Below are positions 19,293 through 27,447 of a DNA stretch of 64,000 nucleotides, piece by piece; the first letter of the stretch is position 1, and each line of letters begins with the position of its first letter. Below the pieces are notes generated by a model that was given only the letters and a program-made list of their open reading frames with translations, did no database searches and had not been told where the DNA came from. The position numbers and the translations under genes were made by a program. The stretch lies in the NCBI RefSeq assembly GCF_000447205.1, contig NZ_AUWY01000071.1, positions 62,001 to 126,000 on the forward strand, in the 5' to 3' direction. This DNA is from Sphingobium ummariense RL-3. Its GTDB lineage: Bacteria; Pseudomonadota; Alphaproteobacteria; Sphingomonadales; Sphingomonadaceae.

Positions 19293-19490
19293 GTGAGCCG
19301 GGAAGACATCATGAGGCGGCTGGAATTGCTGCGCGTCGAACATCGGGATCTGGACGGCGCCATCGCCGCTCTGATCGACACCGGCTCGGGCGACCAGATG
19401 CAGGTCGCCCGGCTCAAGAAGCGCAAGCTGCGGCTGCGCGACGAAATCACGCTGCTGGAAGATGCGCTGGTGCCGGACATCATCGCCTGA
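19293..19490 (+). CDS. Second YdcH/DUF465 family small protein
   Basis: A 65-aa protein beginning at GTG 19293 (MSREDIMRRLELLRVEHRDL); an ATG at 19311 is the alternative. It has the DUF465 signature QVARLKKRKLRLRDEITLLE near the C-terminus. It is paralogous to the gene on the opposite strand at 18964-19122 but clearly diverged, so the two are old duplicates and not a recent copy. Confidence 0.88.
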   Translation: MSREDIMRRLELLRVEHRDLDGAIAALIDTGSGDQMQVARLKKRKLRLRDEITLLEDALVPDIIA

Positions 19491-19563
19491 GCTGCGCTAA
19501 CCGGCCCTGATTGGGACAGTGCGGCGAATCGCCTTTCTGCAGGCCTGACAAGACCGCGATAAT

Positions 19564-20061
19564 ATGTCAGCTAAGTGGCGCATGAAGTCGTCAGTTTCTC
19601 TTGATCGCAGCCTTCACCGGCGGCTCGTGGATGGTCTCTATATCGAGGCCATGGTCATGGCCGATGAGGCGCGCTCCTATTTCGACGCGCCCGAAACCCA
19701 GGATTTCGGTGCCGACGATCCGTTGCGCCGCGTCGCCTTCGCCTGCGAATCGCTGAAGGTCACGACGCGGCTGATGCACGTCATCGCGTGGCTGCTCAGC
19801 CAGCGGGCGTGGCAGCGCGGGGAGATCGCGGATGCGGAACTGGCGGATGAGAAGCATCGCCTGGGCCATGCGGCGCCGACGGACGCGGCGGTTTCGGAGG
19901 GCTTCCCCTTCTCGATCCGTGCCCTGGTCGAGGGGAGCCAGGAGCTCTACGACCGCGTGGCCCGGCTGCAGGATCGGCTGGACCGGATGATGCGGCTTCC
20001 GGCCCCGGGCGAAGACAATCCCGCCCATGCGCTGATGAACCGGCTGAGCAGCGCTTTCTAA
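19564..20061 (+). CDS. rcdA: DUF1465 protein, RcdA-like adaptor
   Basis: A 165-aa all-helical protein (SLHRRLVDGLYIEAMVMADE, VTTRLMHVIAWLLSQRAW, ALVEGSQELYDRVARLQDRL). This is the DUF1465 family, whose Caulobacter member RcdA is an adaptor delivering CtrA and other substrates to ClpXP with CpdR and PopA. The helix pattern and length fit. The disordered C-terminal tail of Caulobacter RcdA is present only in short form (APGEDNPAHALMNRLSSAF). The start at 19564 is tentative, as 19582 is also possible. The name is by family only; adaptor function in this organism is inferred. Confidence 0.82.
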   Translation: MSAKWRMKSSVSLDRSLHRRLVDGLYIEAMVMADEARSYFDAPETQDFGADDPLRRVAFACESLKVTTRLMHVIAWLLSQRAWQRGEIADAELADEKHRLGHAAPTDAAVSEGFPFSIRALVEGSQELYDRVARLQDRLDRMMRLPAPGEDNPAHALMNRLSSAF

Positions 20062-20069
20062 GGGCGGCG

Positions 20070-21167
20070 CTACGCCTGCGCTTCCTCCAGCCAGCTGACG
20101 ATCGGCCGGCCCGATGCTTTCACCCGATAGGCCTGCGCCAGCCGGACAGCGTGGACGACCAGCGATATCAGTGTCCACCACGCAAGGGCGATCAGGCCGA
20201 TGTCGGGCCGCCCCGCGAGTAACGCGAAGAACAGGATAACCATGTTCGGGTTGCGCCGTGCGGTGATGAGGCGGAACCGGCTGTCGAACGGGCGCCAGAC
20301 ATGGATGTCCATCTTGAAGTCCTTGAGGAACATCCCTTCGATCAGGCGCTGGAGCACATAACCGGCGATCACCGCCGTCATGATGAAGGTGAAGGTGCCG
20401 CCCGACAGCGCCAGGCCCCAAGTGGCCAGGCCCGTCCCCCAGAAATACCACCAGAAGGGCGGGTGGACCAGGTCCACGCCATGGTCGATCACATTGCCCC
20501 ATTTGGAGGAGGTGATGGTGCAGCGGGCGAGCTTTCCATCGACGGTGTCGAGCACCATGAAGATGAAGCCCGCAAGGAACCCGGTCCAGTACATGCCCCT
20601 GGCGAAGAGGAAGGTGGCGACGATGCACAGCGTGATGCCGATCATCGACACCATATTGGGCGTCATGCGCAACTGCGCCGCGACGCGGGTCAGCACCAGC
20701 GCCAGCTCGGGCCAGAGATATTTGGTGAGGACGTCGGTCACGCCCTTGTAGGCGCCGAAATAGCTCCGCCGCTCGATCGCGCTTCGGGTCTGCGGCGTCA
20801 GCTCGCGGACGAAGGGCTGCTCCAGCTTGCGGAGCTGGTGGTTGTACAGCTTGCGTCCGTCGGACAGGTCTATCACCGATGGCGCCCGCATCGGATCGCT
20901 GCCGGCCGGCACCTGCCCGACGATCGGCACGCCGTCCCAGGCGAAGAGCGTGCCCGGCTGCGCCAGCGCCAGGGTAAGGAGCAGCGGGTCGAAGGCGTAG
21001 GCCAGGTTGAACAGCAGCTCATGGCCTTCCGCCAGCCGCTTGCCTCCCTTCCCGGCGCTTTCCGCCATGCGGCGGCAGCGCTCGGCATTGGACATGCCCC
21101 ATATGCGGGTGGCATTTTCACCCAGCAGGCGGACCGGTCCTGCGGCGGTCTCGATCAGCGCGCTCAT
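20070..21167 (-). CDS. CDP-alcohol phosphatidyltransferase with extra N-terminal domain
   Basis: A 365-aa membrane enzyme. The first ~150 residues (from [20 protein letters not shown]) are soluble. They resemble a degenerate nucleotidyltransferase-type domain as found fused in inositol-phosphate cytidylyltransferase/transferases. The membrane half carries the complete signature D-G-x2-A-R-x8-G-x3-D-x3-D in VDGKLARCTITSSKWGN followed by VIDHGVD, with several transmembrane helices. It should transfer a phosphatidyl or similar group from a CDP-alcohol to an alcohol acceptor. The start overlaps the stop of the TagB-like gene by 4 bp (ATGA at 21164-21167), so both likely act in one pathway. Confidence 0.88.
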   Translation of the reverse strand: MSALIETAAGPVRLLGENATRIWGMSNAERCRRMAESAGKGGKRLAEGHELLFNLAYAFDPLLLTLALAQPGTLFAWDGVPIVGQVPAGSDPMRAPSVIDLSDGRKLYNHQLRKLEQPFVRELTPQTRSAIERRSYFGAYKGVTDVLTKYLWPELALVLTRVAAQLRMTPNMVSMIGITLCIVATFLFARGMYWTGFLAGFIFMVLDTVDGKLARCTITSSKWGNVIDHGVDLVHPPFWWYFWGTGLATWGLALSGGTFTFIMTAVIAGYVLQRLIEGMFLKDFKMDIHVWRPFDSRFRLITARRNPNMVILFFALLAGRPDIGLIALAWWTLISLVVHAVRLAQAYRVKASGRPIVSWLEEAQA

Positions 21168-22240
21168 GCCTTCCCCTGCATGAAGGCGAGGATCAGATCG
21201 GCCTGCCGCACCGAGGCCGGGATGGCGCATTGGTCGATGGAATCGTGCATGGCCGCCTTCTGCGCAGCAACGAAGCCCGGTTGCAAGTCCGGCGCGCGTG
21301 TCAACGCTTCAGGAAGGTCCTCGACCCGCTCCAGCACCTGTCCCAGCCGCCAATGGGCAAAGGCTTCATCGTTTCGCCAGTCCCGCCGATCCAGGTTCAG
21401 GAACAGGCAGGGGCGGGGCTGCAGCAGGAACTCGTACACCTGGCTGGACACGTCGCCCAGATAGGCGTCGGCACTCATCGTATAGCTCATGTCGATCGAA
21501 TGGCGGCTGCCCATGTCGACACGTATATGCGGGGCTGTCGTCTCGATCGGAGCCACGCGGCCGGCGAGCTTGGTGTGAGGTGCGACGATGACGTTCCAGC
21601 CTTGCAGCGTTTCAAGGGCGCGCATTACCGCCGGGCCGTGCCGCACCCAGGAGGAAAGCCGCGGGTCGAAATGGGGATTGTAGAGCAGCACTGGCCGGTC
21701 GTCGGAGAAGAAACGCTGCGGCGGCGCGCTCAGCTCGAACTTGGCATAGCCGCCGACCGCGACGGCCTCGGGTGGGCACAGGCCGCGCTCGATCATCCGC
21801 CGGCGGTCCTTCTCGCCGGCCACCAGGGTCAGGTCGAATGCGGAATGGCGGGCCTTGTAACCGCCCTCCCGGTCGCCTGCGCCATGCTTGATGAGGATCA
21901 GTCGCGACCGGAAACCGGGGACGAAGCGCAGCGCGGCACTCGATATCTCGGTCGTCACCAGCAAGGGGAAATGCGACAGCCGCTGCGCGTTGAGCAACAG
22001 GGTGGCAAGCCGCGACGGCTGGCGGAACAATGTGTCGGCACCGAAGAAGGGGCGACGCAGATGTTCCATCTTCAGCGTCCCCGTCGGATCGTAATGCGCG
22101 ACCAGGTCAAGCAGCACGGGGGAAGGAGACAGGATCGTGACGGAGACGTCGGGCCGTCGCGCGAGCTCCAGCGCAGCCGGAAGCCAGTGATAGATTTGCT
22201 GGGCTTCGGCTATGGCTAGGAATGCTATTTCTGTCGGCAC
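21164..22240 (-). CDS. CDP-glycerol glycerophosphotransferase (TagB/TagF-like) protein
   Basis: A 358-aa cytosolic GT-B-like protein, probably peripheral on the membrane. Landmarks: [20 protein letters not shown], where teichoic-acid polymerases have HG-G, then VGGYAKFEL and [17 protein letters not shown]. Next come [11 protein letters not shown] and the donor-site region [20 protein letters not shown], equivalent to the DYSS motif of TagF. Homologues in Gram-negative bacteria make phosphopolyol-containing surface glycans. Coupling to a CDP-alcohol phosphatidyltransferase suggests a polyol-phosphate lipid or polymer. It is divergent from sdhB, with a shared promoter region at 22241-22414. Confidence 0.82.
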   Translation of the reverse strand: MPTEIAFLAIAEAQQIYHWLPAALELARRPDVSVTILSPSPVLLDLVAHYDPTGTLKMEHLRRPFFGADTLFRQPSRLATLLLNAQRLSHFPLLVTTEISSAALRFVPGFRSRLILIKHGAGDREGGYKARHSAFDLTLVAGEKDRRRMIERGLCPPEAVAVGGYAKFELSAPPQRFFSDDRPVLLYNPHFDPRLSSWVRHGPAVMRALETLQGWNVIVAPHTKLAGRVAPIETTAPHIRVDMGSRHSIDMSYTMSADAYLGDVSSQVYEFLLQPRPCLFLNLDRRDWRNDEAFAHWRLGQVLERVEDLPEALTRAPDLQPGFVAAQKAAMHDSIDQCAIPASVRQADLILAFMQGKA

Positions 22241-22414
22241 GATGATCCCCGGACGCCTGCCGTAACGATTGCGCCCAGCGATGCAAGAGGGCGCGCGCTC
22301 CCTTCCCCTGGGACCGAAGAGGGCGGAGATGGGCGCGCTAGATGCTGGACCTTTGCAGATTATTTGTTATGCGGGCCCCACTGCGAGACATTTTCCAAAG
22401 AGGCTCGAAGAGCG

Positions 22415-23203
22415 ATGGCCGAATTTGCGTTGCCCAAGAACAGCAAGATCAGTGGCAAGGGCGTGACCCACCCGGCGCCCGATGGGGCGACCAATGTCAG
22501 AAGCTTCAAGGTCTATCGCTACGATCCCGATTCGGGCGCGAACCCGCGCTATGACACGTTCGAGATCGACCTCGACCAGTGCGGGCCGATGGTCCTCGAC
22601 GCCTTGCTCAAGATCAAGAACGAATATGATCCGACGCTGACCTTCCGCCGCTCCTGCCGCGAAGGCATCTGCGGTTCCTGCTCGATGAACATGAACGGCA
22701 AGAACGGCCTCGCCTGCACCACCGCGATCGACGAGTGCGCCGGCAAGGAAGTGCGCATCACCCCGCTGCCGCACATGGACGTGATCAAGGATCTGGTGCC
22801 GGACTTCACCCACTTCTACGCGCAGTACAACAGCATCAAGCCCTGGCTGCAAACCGTCAGCCCGGCGCCGAGCGGCAAGGAACGGCTGCAGTCGCCGGCC
22901 GATCGTGAGAAGCTGGACGGCCTCTACGAGTGCATCCTGTGCGCCTGCTGCTCGACCAGCTGCCCCAGCTACTGGTGGAACTCGGACAAGTTCCTGGGAC
23001 CGGCCATCCTGCTCCAGGCCTATCGCTGGCTGGCCGACAGCCGCGACGAATATACCGGCGAGCGCCTGGACGAGCTGGAGGATCCCTTCCGCCTCTACCG
23101 CTGCCACACCATCATGAACTGCGCCAATGTCTGCCCCAAGGGCCTTTCGCCCGCCAAGGCGATCGCGGAGACCAAGAAGATGCTGGTGGAACGGCAGCTC
23201 TGA
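22415..23203 (+). CDS. sdhB: Succinate dehydrogenase iron-sulfur subunit
   Basis: A 262-aa subunit of respiratory complex II that carries electrons from SdhA to quinone. [2Fe-2S] ligands are in [16 protein letters not shown]. [4Fe-4S] and [3Fe-4S] ligands are in [17 protein letters not shown] and [17 protein letters not shown]. The start [16 protein letters not shown] fits family length. It heads the sdhB-thioesterase-zapE group. The expected partner genes sdhC, sdhD and sdhA are not upstream; a divergent polyol-phosphate gene sits there instead, so complex II genes are split in this genome. Confidence 0.97.
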   Translation: MAEFALPKNSKISGKGVTHPAPDGATNVRSFKVYRYDPDSGANPRYDTFEIDLDQCGPMVLDALLKIKNEYDPTLTFRRSCREGICGSCSMNMNGKNGLACTTAIDECAGKEVRITPLPHMDVIKDLVPDFTHFYAQYNSIKPWLQTVSPAPSGKERLQSPADREKLDGLYECILCACCSTSCPSYWWNSDKFLGPAILLQAYRWLADSRDEYTGERLDELEDPFRLYRCHTIMNCANVCPKGLSPAKAIAETKKMLVERQL

Positions 23204-23226
23204 CCGGCGTGACCGTACGGCAGGGG

Positions 23227-23667
23227 ATGGCGCGGCCGATCGCGGATGGGCCGCGCGCCGGCTGGCTCGAATGGGTGGAGCCGGCGGAAGGAACCTTTCT
23301 CACCATTCTCGGCCCGCTCTATTCCCGGCGCGAGGGTGACAGGCGCGCGATCGTCGAGCTGGAACCGCGCCCCGAACATCGCAACCGGCTGGGGTCGCTG
23401 CATGGCGGCCTGCTCGCCGCTTTCGCCGACCACGCCTATTTTTCCGCCATGGTAGCGATGGGCCGCCCTGCCCAGGCGGGCGCGGTGACCGTCGACCTGT
23501 CGATGCAATATCTGGCGGCCGGCAGCGCCGATGCACCCCTTCGGGCCGAGGTCGACCTGCTGGGCGAGACCGGGCGACTCCTGTTCCTGCGGCTGGTGCT
23601 CAGCCAGCACGGCCAGCCTGTCGCCGCATCCACCGCGACCCTGCGGAAGGCGCCGGAGGAACGGTGA
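23227..23667 (+). CDS. PaaI-type hotdog-fold thioesterase
   Basis: A 146-aa protein with the acyl-CoA thioesterase hotdog motif HRNRLGSLHGGLLAAFADHA (helix with the G-x-H-G-G sequence and acidic residue) and the closing strand TVDLSMQYLAAG. Members hydrolyse aryl- or acyl-CoA thioesters. The start is ambiguous: ATG 23227 (MARPIADG) or GTG 23209 just after the sdhB stop. Its stop overlaps the GTG start of zapE (23664-23667), so the genes are translationally coupled. Confidence 0.87.
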   Translation: MARPIADGPRAGWLEWVEPAEGTFLTILGPLYSRREGDRRAIVELEPRPEHRNRLGSLHGGLLAAFADHAYFSAMVAMGRPAQAGAVTVDLSMQYLAAGSADAPLRAEVDLLGETGRLLFLRLVLSQHGQPVAASTATLRKAPEER

Positions 23668-24776
23668 CCCGCATTCTGGATCGCTATCACGCCCTGGTGG
23701 CGGCCGGCGAATTGCGGCCCGATTCCGATCAGGATGCCGCGGCCGCGCGACTCGATCGCCTTCAGGAGGAACTGGAGTCCGCTCCTCCACGCGGGTCGAC
23801 GCTGTGGCGGCTGCTGCGCAAGCCGCCGGAGCCGCCGCGCGGGCTCTACATGTGGGGCGGGGTAGGGCGCGGCAAGTCGATGCTGATGGACCTGTTCTTC
23901 GACACGGTGAAGGTCCAGCGCAAGAAGCGGGTCCATTTCCACGAATTCATGCTGGATGTGCACTCCCGCCTGGCAGAGGCGCGCCAGTCCGAAAGTGGCG
24001 ACCCCATCCCCCCGGTCGTGGAATCGCTTGCGGAAGAGGGGCGGCTGCTCTGCTTTGACGAGATGGTCGTCAACAACATGGCCGATGCGGCGATCATGTC
24101 GCGGCTGTTCACCGGACTGCTGGAAAAGCGGGTGACGATCGTCACCACCTCCAACCGGCCGCCCGATGACCTCTACAAGGACGGGCTCAACCGGCAGCTG
24201 TTCCTGCCCTTCATAGACCTCATCAAGATGAAGCTCGATGTGCTAAGCCTCAATGGGCCGACGGATTATCGGCGCGACCGGCTCGGCGACGCGACTCTAT
24301 GGCATTGTCCCAATGGACCCGAAGCGACGAAGGCGCTGTCCGACGCCTTCTTCCGCCTTACCGATTTTTCGGTGGAGGATCGCGCCAAGGTGCCGGCGGA
24401 GGACATCCCCGTTCAGGGCGGGCGGACGCTCCATGTGCCTAAGAGCCTCAAGGGCGTCTCGGTCTTCTCCTTTAGGCGGCTGTGCGAGGAGGCGCGTGGC
24501 GCGCCCGACTATCTGGCGATCGCGCGGAAATATCACACGGTCATCATCGTCGGCATTCCCGTGCTGGGGCCGGAGAAACGCAACGAGGCGGCGCGCTTCG
24601 TCACACTGATCGACTCGCTCTACGAATATAAGGTGAAGCTACTGGCCGCCGCCGATGCGTCACCCGCCCGCCTCTATCCGACAGGCGACGGATCGTTCGA
24701 GTTCGAGCGGACCGTGTCCCGCCTGATGGAAATGCAGTCGGACGATTATCTGGCGCTGGGCCACGGGTCGAAATAG
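23664..24776 (+). CDS. zapE: AFG1/ZapE-type AAA ATPase
   Basis: A 370-aa AAA-like ATPase starting with GTG. Walker A is MWGGVGRGKSMLMDLFFD (residues about 65-80). The AFG1 signature KKRVHFHEFMLDVHSRL follows, then Walker B LLCFDEMVVNNMADAAIM and sensor TIVTTSNRPPDDLYKDGLNR. ZapE interacts with FtsZ in E. coli; the mitochondrial homologue AFG1/LACE1 assists turnover of respiratory-chain subunits. Its place between sdhB and mdh fits a respiratory link. The roughly 325 bp downstream contain no gene. Confidence 0.93.
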   Translation: MTRILDRYHALVAAGELRPDSDQDAAAARLDRLQEELESAPPRGSTLWRLLRKPPEPPRGLYMWGGVGRGKSMLMDLFFDTVKVQRKKRVHFHEFMLDVHSRLAEARQSESGDPIPPVVESLAEEGRLLCFDEMVVNNMADAAIMSRLFTGLLEKRVTIVTTSNRPPDDLYKDGLNRQLFLPFIDLIKMKLDVLSLNGPTDYRRDRLGDATLWHCPNGPEATKALSDAFFRLTDFSVEDRAKVPAEDIPVQGGRTLHVPKSLKGVSVFSFRRLCEEARGAPDYLAIARKYHTVIIVGIPVLGPEKRNEAARFVTLIDSLYEYKVKLLAAADASPARLYPTGDGSFEFERTVSRLMEMQSDDYLALGHGSK

Positions 24777-24872
24777 CGCGTCGGGGACCGCCGCCGTTCC
24801 TGCTTCAGCTGCTCCACAGGCCAGGGGATCGCCCTTGCGGGCCGATCGTTTCTGCATCGCAACGAAAAGGAT

Positions 24873-24902
24873 CCGGACGCCTTCCCTCGGGAAGGCGTCC
24901 GG
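24873..24902. terminator. Perfect 30-bp palindrome after zapE
   Basis: Arms CCGGACGCCTTCCC and GGGAAGGCGTCCGG with a 2-nt centre, within the 325-bp gap 24777-25101. No T-run follows, so it may be a processing or Rho-assisted hairpin instead of an intrinsic terminator. The rest of the gap holds the likely mdh promoter and nothing else I can name. Confidence 0.55.
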
Positions 24903-25032
24903 CAGGAAGCCGCTGTGGGACGGGAGGCGTTGCGCCAGGGTAGGAGCGCATCGCAACAGGGCCAGACCCTCACTAATGCAATTGCGAACGAATTGCAAAG
25001 ATAAATCGACCCAAGGCGGTTTCGCCGGTTGA

Positions 25033-26067
<1,035 letters not shown>

Positions 26068-26076
26068 GGAATTGAA

Positions 26077-26102
26077 CCACCCCGGCGAAGGCCGGGGTCC
26101 AG
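26077..26102 (+). repeat. Left terminal REP-like palindrome of the GIY-YIG cassette
   Basis: A 26-nt element with stem CCCCGGC-GAA-GGCCGGGG and outer tail TCCAG. It is the reverse complement of 26425-26450 except for one base (26090/91 region G versus A). If translation starts at TTG 26072, the repeat itself encodes HPGEGRGP in frame with the nuclease. Confidence 0.85.
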
Positions 26103-26107
26103 CCGGG

Positions 26108-26413
26108 ATGGCCTGTGATGGAAGGTTTGCCTTCGTCTACATCATGGCCTGTCGACGGAATGGAACGATTTATATCGGTTCCACCGTCGATCTTCCCAAG
26201 CGGGCGTGGGAGCATCGCAACAGCGTCGTTCCTGGGTTCACGAAGCGTTATGGCTGCCGGCTGCTCGTCTGGTACGAGGTGCGCGACGGCTGGGAAGCCG
26301 CCCGTCTTCGGGAGCGGCAGATGAAGGAATGGAAGCGCGCCTGGAAGTTGCGGGAAATTGAAGAGGCAGACCCGGAATGGGCGGACCTTTACGATCGGAT
26401 CGCGCGACCTTGA
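26108..26413 (+). CDS. Single-domain GIY-YIG nuclease
   Basis: A 101-aa protein consisting only of a GIY-YIG domain. The motif elements are FVYIMACRRNGTIYIGSTVD (GIY represented as VYI, then YIG). The catalytic Arg/His region LPKRAWEHRNSVVPGF follows, then the conserved K-Y/LVWYE strand and the catalytic Glu in EAARLRERQMKEWKRAWK. This is the UPF0213/YhbQ-type group, related to the UvrC N-terminal nuclease. The ATG at 26108 is used here. An in-frame TTG at 26072 would extend the protein through the left inverted repeat (LNHPGEGRGPAG), a form I consider plausible. It sits between mdh and sucD, inside an otherwise conserved metabolic operon. Confidence 0.85.
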   Translation: MACDGRFAFVYIMACRRNGTIYIGSTVDLPKRAWEHRNSVVPGFTKRYGCRLLVWYEVRDGWEAARLRERQMKEWKRAWKLREIEEADPEWADLYDRIARP

Positions 26414-26424
26414 GCGATGGGACA

Positions 26425-26450
26425 CTGGACCCCGGCTTTCGCCGGGGTGG
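26425..26450 (-). repeat. Right terminal REP-like palindrome of the GIY-YIG cassette
   Basis: Inverted partner of 26077-26102 (25 of 26 identical). Its stem CCCCGGC/GCCGGGG lies in the sucD leader, 24 bp from the start codon, so it may affect the mdh-sucD message. Confidence 0.85.
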
Positions 26451-26473
26451 AACTAGAAGGATAGAGGCGGTCA

Positions 26474-27358
26474 ATGAGCATCCTCGTTAACAAGAACACC
26501 AAGGTCATCACCCAGGGTATGACCGGCGCCACCGGCACTTTCCACACCGAACAGGCGCTGGCCTATGGCACGCAGATGGTCGCCGGCGTCACCCCCGGCA
26601 AGGGCGGCACGACCCATATCGGCCTGCCGATGTTCGACACCGTCGCCGAAGCCAAGAGCAAGACCGGTGCGGATGCTTCGGTGATCTACGTCCCGCCACC
26701 GTTCGCCGCCGACTCCATCCTGGAGGCGATCGACGCCGAAATTCCCCTGATCGTCTGCATCACCGAAGGCATCCCGGTGCTCGACATGGTCAAGGTGAAG
26801 CGGGCGCTGTCGGGCAGCAAGTCGCGCCTGATCGGCCCCAACTGCCCCGGCGTGCTGACCCCCGACGAGTGCAAGATCGGCATCATGCCCGGCTCCATCT
26901 TCAAGAAGGGCAGCGTCGGCGTCGTCTCGCGCTCGGGCACGCTGACCTATGAGGCGGTGTTCCAGACCTCGAACGCGGGTCTCGGCCAGACCACCGCGGT
27001 CGGCATCGGCGGCGATCCGGTCAACGGCACCAACTTCATCGACGTGCTGGAGCTGTTCCTGGCCGACGACGCGACCGAGTCCATCATCATGATCGGCGAG
27101 ATCGGCGGCGATGCGGAAGAGCAGGCCGCCCAGTTCCTGATCGACGAGGCGAAGAAGGGCCGCAAGAAGCCGATGGCCGGCTTCATCGCGGGCCGCACCG
27201 CGCCTCCGGGTCGCCGCATGGGCCATGCCGGCGCGATCGTGTCGGGCGGCAAGGGCGACGCGGAAAGCAAGATCGCGGCGATGGAAGCGGCCGGCATCAA
27301 GGTCGCGTCCAGCCCGTCGGAGCTTGGCTCGACGCTGGTTGAGGTCTTGAAGGGGTAA
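26474..27358 (+). CDS. sucD: Succinyl-CoA synthetase alpha subunit
   Basis: A 294-aa subunit that forms the phosphohistidine intermediate in succinyl-CoA/succinate conversion. The CoA-binding fold ([20 protein letters not shown]), the [20 protein letters not shown] motif and the active-site His loop [20 protein letters not shown] are present. The ribosome site is GAGGCGG 4-5 bases before the ATG. The beta subunit sucC, normally directly upstream, is not in this window; mdh plus the GIY-YIG cassette occupy that place. Confidence 0.97.
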   Translation: MSILVNKNTKVITQGMTGATGTFHTEQALAYGTQMVAGVTPGKGGTTHIGLPMFDTVAEAKSKTGADASVIYVPPPFAADSILEAIDAEIPLIVCITEGIPVLDMVKVKRALSGSKSRLIGPNCPGVLTPDECKIGIMPGSIFKKGSVGVVSRSGTLTYEAVFQTSNAGLGQTTAVGIGGDPVNGTNFIDVLELFLADDATESIIMIGEIGGDAEEQAAQFLIDEAKKGRKKPMAGFIAGRTAPPGRRMGHAGAIVSGGKGDAESKIAAMEAAGIKVASSPSELGSTLVEVLKG

Positions 27359-27377
27359 GATAACTCCTACATATATA

Positions 27378-27403
27378 AGCGGTCGGGCTGCACCCCGGCC
27401 GCT
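27378..27403 (+). promoter_or_regulatory. Stem-loop in the sucD-sucA intergenic region
   Basis: AGCGGTCGGG pairs with CCCGGCCGCT (one G-T) around a short loop, without a following T-run. It could tune the ratio of sucD to sucA message or act as a processing site. Confidence 0.45.
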
Positions 27404-27447
27404 ATTCCCCTTTCCGCGACTGCACGCGGCTGGGATGGGACCAGGCA

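Larger units (their letters stand above)
26077..26450 (+). mobile_element. 374-bp cassette: GIY-YIG nuclease gene between REP-like inverted repeats
   Basis: The unit starts 10 bp after the mdh stop and ends 24 bp before the sucD ATG. Its ends are 26-nt inverted repeats with one mismatch, each a hairpin in its own right. A single nuclease gene fills the inside. The tetranucleotide GAAC occurs at 26074-26077 and 26450-26453, directly at the borders, compatible with a short target duplication. There is no transposase. It resembles a REP/MITE-like element with its own GIY-YIG enzyme. Mobility is inferred from structure, not shown. Confidence 0.7.
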
